Shown: positions 42,647 to 52,943 of the stretch, in pieces
How the letters are laid out: each line of letters starts with the position of its first letter
Position numbering within the stretch: the first letter of the stretch is position 1
Assembly (NCBI GenBank): GCA_910573755.1
Contig: CAJTBO010000029.1
Location: 1-59,957 of the forward strand
DNA length: 59,957 nucleotides
Source: Lachnospiraceae bacterium
GTDB taxonomy: Bacteria > Bacillota > Clostridia > Lachnospirales > Lachnospiraceae
Direction of reading: 5' to 3'
Position numbers and translations under genes: made by a program
The notes under the pieces: model-generated
Seen by the model: only the letters and a program-made list of their open reading frames with translations
The model's database searches: none
What the model was told of the DNA's origin: nothing

Positions 42647-43840
42647 TTATACCAGCGCCGCCGTCTCCCTTGCGATCGCCAGCTCTTCATTGGTCGGTAT
42701 CACCATAACTTTCACTTTACTGTCCGCCGTGGAGATCACAACATCCTCGCCGCGTTTTTTATTCTGATCGGCATCTATCGCGATACCCAGATACCCCAGA
42801 TATTCACAGACAGCCTCCCTCGTCTCAGGGGAATTTTCACCGATGCCTGCGGTAAAGCAGATCGCGTCCACACCGTTCATAGCCGCCGTATAAGCGCCGA
42901 TATATTTTGCCACCCTGTAGCAGTAGGTTTTCACCGTCCTGATGCCTTCAGGCTTTCCTTCCTCACAGGCTGCATGCAGATCTCTCGAATCAGAGGAAAG
43001 ATAACCGGAAAGGCCGTACATACCGGACTTCTTATTTAAGATCGACATAATATCATCAATGCCCATCCCCTCTTTATGGGCAAGAAACTCTATGATAGCG
43101 GGATCGATATCTCCGGATCTTGTCCCCATCATCAGCCCCTCCAGCGGTGTAAGCCCCATGGATGTATCCACGCATTTCCCGTTCTTCACAGCAGACACCG
43201 AAGCACCGTTGCCCAAATGACAGACAATGATCTTCGCATCCTCATAAGCCTTTCCCAGCATCCGGGCCGCTCTTTTCGATACGAAAGAATGGCTTGTCCC
43301 GTGGAAACCGTATCTTCTGATCCTGTACTTCTCATAATATTCGTAAGGAATGCCGTACAGATAAGCCTCCTCCGGCATGGTCTGGTGGAACGCCGTATCA
43401 AACACGCCCGCCTGCGGCACGCCCGGCATCAACTCCTGACAGGCGCGGATACCGATCAGATTCGCCGGATTATGCAAAGGCGCCAGATCGTTGCATTCCG
43501 TGATCGCCGCGATCACTTCCTCGCTGATCAGCGTGGAAGAAGCAAACTTCTCTCCGCCGTGCACCAGCCTGTGCCCCACCGCATCGATTTCGGAAAGGGA
43601 AGAGAGCACTCCTGTCTTTTCATCTGTCAGCGCCCCGATCACAAGGCTGACAGCCTTTTTATGATCCTCCATCGGGGAGACCGTCACCTGTTTTTCACCG
43701 CCTGCCGGTGTATAAATAAGCTGGCTTCCATCCATGCCGATCCTCTCGCACAATCCCTTTGCGATCACAGCCTCCGTCTCCGAATCGATCAGCTGAAATT
43801 TCAGTGAAGAGCTGCCGCAGTTGATAACTAATATTTTCAT
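42647..43840 (-). CDS. ackA: acetate kinase
   Basis: AckA converts acetyl phosphate and ADP to acetate and ATP. The 397-residue protein has the signature VINCGSSSLKFQLID, the catalytic-region FHGTSHSFVS, CHLGNGASVSA, and the adenosine-loop GIGENSPETRE. Length is normal. It follows pta on the same strand, forming the acetate-producing energy pathway of fermenting Clostridia. Confidence 0.98.
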   Translation of the reverse strand: MKILVINCGSSSLKFQLIDSETEAVIAKGLCERIGMDGSQLIYTPAGGEKQVTVSPMEDHKKAVSLVIGALTDEKTGVLSSLSEIDAVGHRLVHGGEKFASSTLISEEVIAAITECNDLAPLHNPANLIGIRACQELMPGVPQAGVFDTAFHQTMPEEAYLYGIPYEYYEKYRIRRYGFHGTSHSFVSKRAARMLGKAYEDAKIIVCHLGNGASVSAVKNGKCVDTSMGLTPLEGLMMGTRSGDIDPAIIEFLAHKEGMGIDDIMSILNKKSGMYGLSGYLSSDSRDLHAACEEGKPEGIRTVKTYCYRVAKYIGAYTAAMNGVDAICFTAGIGENSPETREAVCEYLGYLGIAIDADQNKKRGEDVVISTADSKVKVMVIPTNEELAIARETAALV

Positions 43841-43920
43841 GTCCTTTTACCTCGATTCCTGTTTTATATTTATAACAACAAATGTCTGCTTCGCAGCCGC
43901 TTGTTTTTTCTTTGCGCCTG

Positions 43921-44922
43921 CTACATGATCTGTGCCTGCACCGCCGTCAGCGCCACAACACCTACGATATCTTCCCAGGAACAACCTCTTGAAAGGTCAT
44001 TTACCGGTTTCGCGATCCCCTGCAGCATGGGGCCGTAAGCTTCCGCCTTCGCCAGCCTCTGCACCAGCTTGTAGCCGATATTGCCGCAGTCCAGATTTGG
44101 GAAGATCAGGACATTCGCCCTGCCCGTCACATCGCTGAGAGCCCCCTTCGTCTTTGCCACCTTTGCATCCAGCGCCGCATCCAGCTGCAGTTCGCCGTCC
44201 AGCATCAGGTTCGGATACTGTTCGTGGGCGATCCGGGTAGCTTCCACAACCTTGTCTACCAGCGGATGCTTTGCGCTGCCCTTCGTGGAGTGGGACAGCA
44301 TGGCAATGATCGGCTTGCTGCCTACCAGATTCTGAAAGCTTCTTGCGGAGGAATCCGCGATCGCCGCCAGTTCCTCTGCCGTCGGGTCCTGATTTAAGCC
44401 GCAGTCCGCAAACAGGAACGTTCCGCCGTCTCCGTAAGTACTGTTCGGCACATCCATAATGAAAAAGCCGGATACCAGTTTTACACCGGGCGCTGTTTTT
44501 AATATCTGCAGGGAAGGACGCAGGGTGTCCGCCGTCGCATGACAGGCTCCCGCCACCATACCGTCCGCATCATTTGCCTTTACCATGATCACGCCGAATG
44601 TCAGATAATCTTTTTTCAGGATCTCCGTTGCCTTCTCCAGCGTCATTCCCTTTGATTTTCTGGTTTCATACAGCAGATTCGCATACTCGTCAAATTTCCC
44701 GCACTTTTCGGGATTTACCACTGTAACGCCGTCCAGTTCGATCTCCAGCCAGCCGGCACCGTCCATGATCTTTTCTTCGTCACCAACCATAATGATGTCC
44801 GCAATTCCCTCTTCGATAATGTGGGATGCCGCAATCAAGGTTCTCTTGTCATTTGATTCCGGCAGGACGATCGTTTTTTTGTCTTTTCTCGCCTTTTCCT
44901 TTATACTGTCAATATAAGCCAT
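43921..44922 (-). CDS. pta: phosphate acetyltransferase
   Basis: Pta converts acetyl-CoA and phosphate to acetyl phosphate for AckA. The 333-residue protein is the short class I form (IVLPESNDKRTLIAASHI, MVAGACHATADTLRP, HSTKGSAKHPLVDKV, VLIFPNLDCGNIGYK). AAGGAGG precedes the ATG; the gap to ackA is 80 nt. Confidence 0.97.
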   Translation of the reverse strand: MAYIDSIKEKARKDKKTIVLPESNDKRTLIAASHIIEEGIADIIMVGDEEKIMDGAGWLEIELDGVTVVNPEKCGKFDEYANLLYETRKSKGMTLEKATEILKKDYLTFGVIMVKANDADGMVAGACHATADTLRPSLQILKTAPGVKLVSGFFIMDVPNSTYGDGGTFLFADCGLNQDPTAEELAAIADSSARSFQNLVGSKPIIAMLSHSTKGSAKHPLVDKVVEATRIAHEQYPNLMLDGELQLDAALDAKVAKTKGALSDVTGRANVLIFPNLDCGNIGYKLVQRLAKAEAYGPMLQGIAKPVNDLSRGCSWEDIVGVVALTAVQAQIM

Positions 44923-44966
44923 CCCCGTTTTTACCTCCTTCTGGTACTTATTACCGTTTGGTCATT

Positions 44967-44995
44967 ATTTTATCATGAAAATTTCGGCTCGTAAA
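44967..44995 (-). promoter_or_regulatory. promoter of pta-ackA
   Basis: On the minus strand TTTACG (44990-44995) and TAAAAT (44967-44972) are 17 bases apart, about 40 nt before the pta ribosome site. Confidence 0.5.
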
Positions 44996-45014
44996 GTGTT
45001 CATCAAAGTAAAGC

Positions 45015-45052
45015 AGCGGGCATACCGGATATTATTTTCCGATGTGCCCGCT
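45015..45052. terminator. hairpin between the anti-sigma gene and pta
   Basis: AGCGGGCA and TGCCCGCT (ends 45015 and 45052) begin a long stem continued by CGG/CCG with internal mismatches. The T-runs on both sides are poor, so it may be an inefficient or factor-assisted terminator of the sigma/anti-sigma operon. Confidence 0.5.
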
Positions 45053-45162
45053 ATATAATTTATATGCCGCTTTCTTTGGACCGCTGTTTCAACCGACGTT
45101 TTAATTCCTCTATCTCCGCGTCTTTTTTATTGATAGCGGCATCCTGTTCCGATCATCCCAAT

Positions 45163-46686
45163 TTAATCATAATCCCACTCATAATCCCATACAGCGCCGG
45201 TCAGTGCATCAATCTCATATTCATAATCCACATTCCCGCTGATGAATTCCACTTCGTAAATCTGCATGCCGTCGTCGTAATCCAGCTTCGCCTTTTCAAA
45301 ATATACGGCATCAGCCGTCAGGCCTGCATGATTTAAAGCAATCTCCTTCGCCTGCTCCAAAGTAATGGTTCCGGAAGCCGTCCCGGTACTTCCGCCGCCG
45401 CCCTGCGTGGGCGCATACGAACCGTGATGGTAATCCTCGTGGTGCTGCTCCGGATGATAATATGTTCCTGAACTGCCCGCCGGCGGTGCAGGCGTCTGTG
45501 TACCGTCAGACGGCATCGTCGTTCCTGTCTGGGTCTGCGTTGTCCCGTCTGCCGTTCCCGTCCCGGTCTGCGCCGTTCCGTCCGATGCCCCCGCTCCGGT
45601 CTGAGCTGTTCCGCCAGCCGCTCCTTCTCCTGCCTGCGCCGTTCCGCCTGACGTTCCTGTTCCGCCTGAAGGTGACTGCGTCCCCCGCGGCATATCGTCA
45701 TCTATCTCTTTCTTATTTTTCACAATATCCCCGGTCCGGGCGTTGACATCATACTCGTACTCATAACCGCCGCATTTAAAATCGATCTCATAGACCATAA
45801 CGCCCTTTTCCACATCCATATCCATCTCATAATAGATAACGTCCCCGGCAGCGACGCCTGCATGCGCAAAAGCCGCCTCCTTCGCCTTCTCTTCCCCGAT
45901 ATACGCCTTATCGCTGGCGTTGCCCAGAGTCGAAACCTTTTCCATTTCCGCTGCGCCCGACGCAATGATCAGATTCAGTTCATTGATGGATAGAGGCGCC
46001 AGCTCCTCGAAAGTATGCCCGGTCGTACTGTCCAGTATCTGCTGGATCAGCTGTGCTTTCCCGGTCGTGATTCCATACCTGTCTGCCTGCTGCTGCAAGG
46101 TATTGTCATTCATAAGGGTCTGCCCCAGCACTGCTCCGAAAAAGCCGTCCGCCTCCAGCAGCTGGTTTACTTCCTCCGTCAGCTTTTCCTGCAGCCGGCT
46201 TCCCTTGACCGGATCGTCGTTGTCGACACTGATCAGGATCGAATTTGCCAGTTCATTCAGATAACCGTTCCGCAGCATGGAGCCGATCAGGGCGTTGACC
46301 GTCACATCGATATCGCTCCCCGAAAAATCCATGTCCCCCACCACGATCGCTCCGTCTTTATTCAGCGCTTTGACCTCCAGCACTCTCTCCTTTTCATTCA
46401 CCATGATCTGAATGCTCGGATTCACCTCCAGCGATATGGTGGATGCCACCTTATAATTGACCTGATAACTGTTGAGCAGCAAAGTTCCCGCCCCCAGCAC
46501 GACCAGCATACCTGCAGCCGCCATCATATATTTCACAATACTCTTCTTTTTCTTTGTTTCCGCCATCATGACCACCGTTCCTTTCCCTTTTTCACAGTCA
46601 GAGAGGATCACATCGCAGATATCCGGAACAGCGTTCACATAGGCCTGTTTTATCTTCGCATTTTCACTCGTCTCCTTATTCCTCAT
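45163..46686 (-). CDS. RsgI-like membrane anti-sigma candidate with PepSY domains
   Basis: The 507-residue protein has a short cytoplasmic N-terminus (about residues 1-52) and one transmembrane helix (53-71). The RsgI-type external segment STISLEVNPSIQIMVNEKER comes next with IGSMLRNGYLNEL, then a first PepSY repeat (AFAHAGVAAGDVIYYEMDMD). A Thr/Gly/Ala/Gln low-complexity linker (residues about 340-400) leads to a second PepSY repeat at the C-terminus (ALNHAGLTADAVYFEKAKLD). It overlaps the sigma gene by ATGA, so the N-terminus probably holds that sigma factor at the membrane until an external signal arrives. The cytoplasmic part is too short to classify further. Confidence 0.8.
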   Translation of the reverse strand: MRNKETSENAKIKQAYVNAVPDICDVILSDCEKGKGTVVMMAETKKKKSIVKYMMAAAGMLVVLGAGTLLLNSYQVNYKVASTISLEVNPSIQIMVNEKERVLEVKALNKDGAIVVGDMDFSGSDIDVTVNALIGSMLRNGYLNELANSILISVDNDDPVKGSRLQEKLTEEVNQLLEADGFFGAVLGQTLMNDNTLQQQADRYGITTGKAQLIQQILDSTTGHTFEELAPLSINELNLIIASGAAEMEKVSTLGNASDKAYIGEEKAKEAAFAHAGVAAGDVIYYEMDMDVEKGVMVYEIDFKCGGYEYEYDVNARTGDIVKNKKEIDDDMPRGTQSPSGGTGTSGGTAQAGEGAAGGTAQTGAGASDGTAQTGTGTADGTTQTQTGTTMPSDGTQTPAPPAGSSGTYYHPEQHHEDYHHGSYAPTQGGGGSTGTASGTITLEQAKEIALNHAGLTADAVYFEKAKLDYDDGMQIYEVEFISGNVDYEYEIDALTGAVWDYEWDYD

Positions 46687-47252
46687 TGTTCTCCTCCATA
46701 AATTTTCCGCAGTTTTTTCATCGCTCTGTTATACTTTGAAAGAACCGTCGAAAGGGGCATCTCCAGAAGCCTTGCGATCTCCCTGTGCTTAAATCCCGAT
46801 ACGGCATGAAGCATGACGATCTGCCTCTCTTCATCCGATAAATTTTTTAAACACTCTGTCAGGACCAGCTTATCCTCCGCGGACATCTGTCCGTTGTTGC
46901 TGATATAAACCTCCCAGTCTTCCCGGGGAATATCCGACTGTTTCCGGTATTCCCGCAGTTTCTGCAGACAAAGATTCCTTGTAATCGTCAGGACCCATGC
47001 CATCGGCTTCCCGTCCGCATGATACTTTCCGGCTGCCGACCAGACCAGTATATACAGATCATGCATCACATCCTCCGCATCCTGTGTGTTCTTCAAAACA
47101 GACAGGGCAAAACCATATACAGACGTACTTGTCCTGTAATAAAATTCCTCCAGCGCCTTCAGATCCTGTTCCCCGATCCCCAAAAGACACTGTTCCATTG
47201 CCTCCGGATTGCAGTCCGCTTTTATTTTTTCCATCGATGTCAGGCTAAACAT
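46683..47252 (-). CDS. ECF-type RNA polymerase sigma factor
   Basis: The 189-residue protein has region 2 (ALEEFYYRTSTSVYGFALSV, DAEDVMHDLYILVW, MAWVLTITRNLCL) and region 4 (LSDEERQIVMLHAVSGFKHR, EIARLLEMPLSTVLSKYNRA). It resembles SigW/SigV-like ECF factors. The membrane partner is encoded immediately downstream with a 4-nt overlap. The ribosome site upstream is weak, and a start at residue 7 is possible. Confidence 0.92.
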   Translation of the reverse strand: MFSLTSMEKIKADCNPEAMEQCLLGIGEQDLKALEEFYYRTSTSVYGFALSVLKNTQDAEDVMHDLYILVWSAAGKYHADGKPMAWVLTITRNLCLQKLREYRKQSDIPREDWEVYISNNGQMSAEDKLVLTECLKNLSDEERQIVMLHAVSGFKHREIARLLEMPLSTVLSKYNRAMKKLRKIYGGEQ

Positions 47253-47363
47253 GTTACAGTCTTGCTCCCTTCATAAAGTTAATGCAAAAGCCGACCGTTT
47301 TATCGCATCCCGTTTAAATTTTTTTAACTTTTTTATGATCGGCATATCGGGCAGAGATTTTTA

Positions 47364-48500
47364 TCATTTCAATATTTCCGTTAAAAAGCGTATCCAGTTT
47401 CCTCCCAGCACCTTTTTCACCGAATCTGCGGGACACCCCCGCCGCAGCAGATCCGCTGTCACCTTCTGCAGTTCTCCGTAACCGGCAAGAATGCTTTCCT
47501 CCCCCAAATCCAGTCCCAGTCCCACCTTATCTTCCCCTGCCGTTTTCATCAGATAAATGATCTGACCGCACAGAGCATCCACCCCGCAGCCCTCCTGTCT
47601 GCCGACAAAGTCCTGGCAGGCGTTAACGCCGATCACGCCTCCCCTTTTTGCTATCTCCCCTATCTCCCCGTCCGTCAGATTTCTCGGATGATCACAAAGC
47701 GCCGCCGCATTGGAATGGGTGGCTGCATATGGTTTTTTCGTAAAAGACGGCAAGAGCCATGCCGCCTGCCTGCTCAAATGGCTGCTATCTATAAAAATCC
47801 CCAGTTTTTCCATCAAATATAATGCCTGCACGCCTTTATCCGTGAGAGCCTGCATCCCCGCCGCCTCTGCATGGCAGATCACATCCGCGGCTTCTTTCTT
47901 TTTCCCGCCCTTACTTTCTTCGGTCGAAAATTTCCGGCAGGCAGAACCGCATTCCGCGGATAACTCTCCGCCGACAAAACACCCCTGGGCAAATACGTTT
48001 ACAGGTTCCCGCCGGTTCCAGGTAAGCGCCGCTCCCCGCACCCCCATAGCATAAAAACAGCGCAGCAGCCCGGGCTCCCCCTCCAGCATATCCAACCCTT
48101 CCAGATAAAGCAGTACCCCGACTTTATGGTGCCGTGACAGACTCCTTTTTGCCGTGATCCGACGCAGAGATTCCCTGCCTGTCACCAGTTGTATCCGTCC
48201 CTTTGCCTCCTCCATATCCTCGTAAAAAGCAGCCAGCATTTCCATAGACTTTTTTAAGACCGCCCCCTTCGGGAATGCGCAGCCTTCCCTGCTGTCCCTC
48301 AGCTCGTCCTCACCCAAAAAAAGCGATGCAAGCACCAGATTCACACCGCTTTTTTGAAACTCATCCTTATAATATTTCTTTAAAATACCTTTTTCGCCCG
48401 CAAGCCGCCGTCTGTAAACCTCTGTCACAAGATCCAGATGGGCATCCACCACCGGACAGGCTCTGTGCAGATATGCCGCATACCAGTCAAAATAATCCAT
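47364..48500 (-). CDS. membrane dipeptidase (M19 family)
   Basis: The 378-residue protein matches renal-dipeptidase-type zinc enzymes: the first metal-ligand motif VDAHLDLV, SSHLSRQAAW, the conserved ATHSNAAALCDHPRNLTD, and GLGLDLGEE near the end. It likely cleaves dipeptides in the cytoplasm. No signal peptide or membrane segment is seen. It is monocistronic or expressed with the CarD gene upstream. Confidence 0.9.
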   Translation of the reverse strand: MDYFDWYAAYLHRACPVVDAHLDLVTEVYRRRLAGEKGILKKYYKDEFQKSGVNLVLASLFLGEDELRDSREGCAFPKGAVLKKSMEMLAAFYEDMEEAKGRIQLVTGRESLRRITAKRSLSRHHKVGVLLYLEGLDMLEGEPGLLRCFYAMGVRGAALTWNRREPVNVFAQGCFVGGELSAECGSACRKFSTEESKGGKKKEAADVICHAEAAGMQALTDKGVQALYLMEKLGIFIDSSHLSRQAAWLLPSFTKKPYAATHSNAAALCDHPRNLTDGEIGEIAKRGGVIGVNACQDFVGRQEGCGVDALCGQIIYLMKTAGEDKVGLGLDLGEESILAGYGELQKVTADLLRRGCPADSVKKVLGGNWIRFLTEILK

Positions 48501-48554
48501 TCCCGTTACCCTAACGTTTTTACCAGTCTATGCGTCTGCCTGTCTTTTTATGTG

Positions 48555-49070
48555 TTAAACGCCCAGTGCCGCCTTTTTTGCCATGATCTTCTCCGAGATG
48601 AACTCACCCACCTTCTCTTTGGGCATCTTCAGGGAAAAAGCCAGTTCCCCGAACAGATTATCCTCCGCCATATGCAGATACCGCTCGTCGCTGCTGGTCA
48701 CTTTCTTTCCCCTTGCCAGCCGGTCCATCTTCCGCAGATAGAGCGTTTTAATAATCTGCACCCACGCCTTGCAGTCGCAGGTTCTCATGGTCTCTTTATA
48801 TATCTCTTCCCGCTTCTTCTCATCGCCGATCCAGAGCGTATCGATATTTTCCATCTCATCGATCAGCGCATCGCTCTCCTGCTTTGTCATGATCGGCCGG
48901 ATCACGACCTTATCGCTGTTCACCACCGTATAAAGCCTGCTGTTTCTCCCGTATACCGGAACCAGCGTATAATAGTCCTTATCCTTGCTGCCGATCGATA
49001 TCGGGCCGATATCCTCCACCCGGCAGACCCCGCTGTTCCCATACACTACATAATCACCCACTTTAAACAT
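48555..49070 (-). CDS. CarD-family RNA polymerase-binding regulator
   Basis: The 171-residue protein starts MFKVGDYVVYGNSGVCRVED, the Tudor-like RNA polymerase beta-binding module, followed by a helical DNA-contacting domain (TKQESDALIDEMENIDTLWI, RTCDCKAWVQIIKTLYLRK). CarD proteins stabilise open promoter complexes. The ATG at 49070 has a purine-rich ribosome site (GAAAGG); an upstream start at 49109 would add a 13-residue extension without a ribosome site. Confidence 0.9.
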   Translation of the reverse strand: MFKVGDYVVYGNSGVCRVEDIGPISIGSKDKDYYTLVPVYGRNSRLYTVVNSDKVVIRPIMTKQESDALIDEMENIDTLWIGDEKKREEIYKETMRTCDCKAWVQIIKTLYLRKMDRLARGKKVTSSDERYLHMAEDNLFGELAFSLKMPKEKVGEFISEKIMAKKAALGV

Positions 49071-49285
49071 TCTTTCGCCTTTCCCTCGAAAAAAAGACAA
49101 AAAATCCATTCATTTTTCAAAAATTGAACGAATCTGATTGCCACCTCCTGCCACTTTTGATATATTTATTTTAACAGATATTTTGCCGTTTTGTAAGCTA
49201 ATATTTCAAAAAATATAGTTTTTGTGAAATATTATCAAATAAATTATGTAAACTTTTATGCAATTTAACAAGAAAGACAAACTTT

Positions 49286-51256
49286 ATGATAAAAAGACAT
49301 ATTCCCCGAAGATATTTTCATATTTTTTCTTTAATACTGACTGTTTTTCTGCTTGCCGGCTGCGGCGGCAGGACACCGGGTTCACCGGCGCCTCCCGGCG
49401 CGGAAGAGCCCGATACAGAAATATCTGATACAGACGAGTCCGGCGCGGACAATGCAGAGGCTTCCGATCCCCGGCAGACTCCTTTTTCCCATGCAAAGCC
49501 GCAGGCACCCGCAGATACGGACTACGTTTTTCCCGATCCCGTTTCCTACACGGACGATACCGGGAACGCCATGCAGCGCGACGGCGGTTATCTCTACAGC
49601 TATTATAACGGCAGGCTGATCCGCATGCACCTGGAGACGGAAGAGATCACTTTGATCTATCAGACGGCATCCACCCGCCAACTCAGTTTCTGCCTCTTCG
49701 GTAATTCGGTCTATTTTGTGGAACGGGCGGGCTGTGACTCTCCGGATGACAAAGACACCTCTCTCTGGCGGGTGGACAAGGACGGCAAAAACCTCACGCT
49801 CCTGCAGGATGATATTCCAAACGCAGGCATGCTCAGAGACCGTACTCATTACTGCATTGATATTTATGACGGCATTATCTACCTGATAAACTATTCTTAC
49901 GGATTTGAAAACGGCGAATATGCCGCCAAAACCGCCAACCTGTATTTTCGTCTTGAAAGTGACGGTTCTGTCAGTGAAGCGGAAGAAAAGGATACACTGT
50001 ACGGCGCACTGCCGCGGCACCTCTCCCCGGTCTGCGATGTCCGTTTTCCCTCCTTCCCCTATGCCATGCGCAATTACGGTTATGTCTTTGCGGAAGATTC
50101 CCGGGACATGCTCTGCCGTATTGACCCCGTGAGCGGATCACGCGAAAGCCTTGGTATCAGTCTGGATTCCTATTATATGGCTGTCTCCGACGGACTTATT
50201 TATCTGGATTCCTTCTATTCCGGTCAGGCGCCCGCTCTTTTTTCCCTCTCCGATATGGCGCTCATTCCGCTAAAGGATTTTCCTTTGAAAGAAACCCACT
50301 GCCGCGCCGTTGTCCCGGCTGAGCAGGGATTCTTTTTCTTCGGCTGGCAGTTTGAGGAATATCCCGTATCCCGCGAAGACACCAGACAATATGTTGTCCT
50401 TCATATTCTGCCGGACGGCACGGTATCCGCTCTGCTCTCCGATTCCGGGCTTCCCCTTCTGGAAGAAAGCTATTCCGGGAATGACCCTGTATACAGCAGC
50501 TGCTTTTTCAGGGATCATTTCTACTTTTTTGAGGAGGAAGAAACGATGTATTCCCTGACGGAACTTTCGCTCGGAGAATCTGCCGGTTCCCGCATACTGG
50601 GGACATGGCCGTCCTATCCTGCCCTCTCCCCCGCTGTCATCACCGCAGAAAGCCAGTATCAGGAAACCCCGATCGGAAATTCCGCCTCCACAGTCTACTG
50701 TGCCACGGAAAAACTGTTTCTGAAAGAGCAGAATGCGGCCGATGCCTCCATCAACCAGACGCTTGCCGAAATCTATACCGATTTCGAAACCTATGTGGCC
50801 GGTATCATTCAGGAAGAACAGGAAGCTTTGGAAGAAAACCCGGAATGGTATGATGGTCTCGATTATACTTCCGGCTATGATTTTTCTCTTTCCGTTTCTC
50901 TGGACTACATGGATGACGATGCCATCTCCTTCTGTTGTTCCTATTATCAGTATTTTGCCTATGCGGCACACGGCTATTACTGGTCTGACTACTATGTTTT
51001 TGACAGAAAGACAGGCAGCCGGCTCACCTGTGAAGATTTTGTAAAAAATTCCGCTTCTTTTCTCACCGTCTCCAGACCATACGTGGAAAAAATGGCGGAG
51101 TGGGATTTTGATGACGAAATGCTGCTGTAACCTTCCAGATTTTCCCTTTCCGAGGACGGCTATACGCTGTATTTTGCCCCCTATGATATCGGCTGCTATG
51201 CTTCCGGTTCCTTTCTGATCACGATTCCTTATGAGGCGTTTGAAAAGGAATTATAA
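49286..51256 (+). pseudogene. large lipoprotein with DUF3298-like C-terminus, one in-frame stop
   Basis: The frame opens with a lipoprotein signal (lipobox LLAGC), an acidic Ser/Asp/Glu linker and a long domain resembling beta-propeller-type DUF5050 proteins (YLYSYYNGRLIRMHLETEEI, SLWRVDKDGKNLTLLQDDIP). A C-terminal domain with DUF3298-like features follows (FETYVAGI, YYVFDRKTGSRLTCEDFV). A TAA at 51128-51130 ends the 614-residue product, but the same frame continues without gap for 42 codons (FSLSEDGYTLYFAPYDIG, FLITIPYEAFEKEL) to a stop at 51254-51256, completing the domain. So either a recent nonsense mutation, a sequencing error or read-through must be considered. Confidence 0.75.
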
Positions 51257-51314
51257 CATTGAAGAAGGAATGGCAGCGTTTGAGAAGGAATCCGGGCGGC
51301 TCCGCTCTGCAAGA

Positions 51315-52943
51315 TTACGCTTCCGGCTGCAGCGTATCCGCCTCCGGCTGTACCGCTGTCTTTGTCAGCTTGGCTGTGATGCCGAAACCAAACTCCGACA
51401 AAAAAACTTCCGCATCTTCCGCGCTCAGTTCCACCCAGATATCATATTTCTCTTCCTCCACAGACAGAACTTCCGTAGAAACAAGCAATTCCTGCCCCGG
51501 CTCCGTATCCTGCATGGACAGATAAATCTCCTCTGTCGTATCGGCTTTCGGATAGTGATAGATTTCCAGTATATCTCCCGCCTCGGCGTCCATCGCCATA
51601 CCGAGGGGCACCGTAAAAAGATATCTGTCTTCCTCCTGTCTCTCCAGAGAAAACCCTTCTCCCATTACCTGAATGCTTTCCGCCACGCCCGAAGGTACCG
51701 GCGCAAATCGATACAGCGTTTTTCCGTACCGGTCCGTAGTTGTCATCTGCATATTTTTATCCGTCGAAAACGTGATCCGCAGCAGATCCCCGGGCATGAT
51801 GATCCTCTCCGCGTCCCGCTCCAGATAGAGGGAGACATCCTTCGCATCCGGCAGCACCACATCGCCGTACCGCGGAATCCTCACCACCGTTTCGGGAGCG
51901 CCGTTTTCCCCCATCACCGTCGTCACCACACCGTAATAGATATTCACGTTTTCCTTTGCCTTCGCCGGATTGGCGAGAAGGACCAGCGCCAGGATCACGC
52001 TGACAAACGCCGCGCTGCCTGCAAGCAGCACCGCCGGTTTCCGAAAGCGCAGTACATTTTTGATCCGGCTTCCCGTATCGCTCTCCCCGAAAGCAAGGGG
52101 AATCCCTTTTACGATCCATTCCCCTGAAGCCGCGTTCAGCAAAGAGGCGGCATATTCCTTTTTTACCTTACTTCCCAACCTGCGGATCACCGCCTCGTCA
52201 CAGGACATCTCCATATCCCGCCCGCTGAAGGCAAAGGCCGCCCAGACAAAAGGATTAAACCAGTGCATCCACAGCGCCAGATAGGCGAGCAGGCGGAAAA
52301 CCGCATCCCCTCTTTTGATATGGATCTGTTCATGGAGCAGGATATACTGTTCCTCCTCCGGCGCTATCTTTTCCGGCAGATAGATCCGGGGACAAAACAG
52401 CCCATACACAAAGGGAGCGCCCTTTCCTCTGATCCGGTAGATATTCCCCTTCTCCAAAACCGCCTCCTTCAGCCTTTTTTGAAGCCTCCACAGAGAGATC
52501 ACGCTGTATACAGCCATACTCATAACGCCGAGAAGCCAGATATAAGCGCCGATGATAAGATAGATCTGCATCGGATTAACGGACGCCTCCCGGTTTCCGA
52601 GGGGCAGCGCCTGATTGATAACCCCGCTGATCCCCGGCGCCGGAAGCCGGACTTCCGGTTTTTCCATATAGCCGATATCCTCCGTGATATATTCCATCCG
52701 CCCTTCCTTCGCCGGTTCATTCTGCAGTGCCCCGAGAAGAGACACCGGCAGGGAAAAGGATACCGGACAAAGCAGCCGGAACAGCACTACCGCCCAGAGC
52801 GCATAGGAAAATATACCGGACGCCCTCTTTAACAAAAGTCTTGCGAGAAGCACCGCCAGTATGACCACAGATCCTGTAAGCGTCATATTCAGCACAAGGA
52901 TAAACAATTTCACCAGGCCTTCTTCAAATATCTGCATCATCAT
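51315..52943 (-). CDS. M56 BlaR1-like membrane peptidase (pair 3)
   Basis: The 542-residue protein has four membrane segments near residues 11-40, 45-66, 126-152 and 315-335, with the M56 motif His204-Glu205-xx-His208 (LLHEQIH) in the cytoplasmic domain. The extracellular C-terminal region of about 200 residues contains repeated beta-type stretches (NVNIYYGVVTTVMGENGAPE, EIYLSMQDTEPGQEL) and no penicillin-binding motifs. The ATG at 52943 is preceded by GAGGAGG and lies inside the end of the repressor gene (20-nt overlap). Confidence 0.88.
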   Translation of the reverse strand: MMMQIFEEGLVKLFILVLNMTLTGSVVILAVLLARLLLKRASGIFSYALWAVVLFRLLCPVSFSLPVSLLGALQNEPAKEGRMEYITEDIGYMEKPEVRLPAPGISGVINQALPLGNREASVNPMQIYLIIGAYIWLLGVMSMAVYSVISLWRLQKRLKEAVLEKGNIYRIRGKGAPFVYGLFCPRIYLPEKIAPEEEQYILLHEQIHIKRGDAVFRLLAYLALWMHWFNPFVWAAFAFSGRDMEMSCDEAVIRRLGSKVKKEYAASLLNAASGEWIVKGIPLAFGESDTGSRIKNVLRFRKPAVLLAGSAAFVSVILALVLLANPAKAKENVNIYYGVVTTVMGENGAPETVVRIPRYGDVVLPDAKDVSLYLERDAERIIMPGDLLRITFSTDKNMQMTTTDRYGKTLYRFAPVPSGVAESIQVMGEGFSLERQEEDRYLFTVPLGMAMDAEAGDILEIYHYPKADTTEEIYLSMQDTEPGQELLVSTEVLSVEEEKYDIWVELSAEDAEVFLSEFGFGITAKLTKTAVQPEADTLQPEA

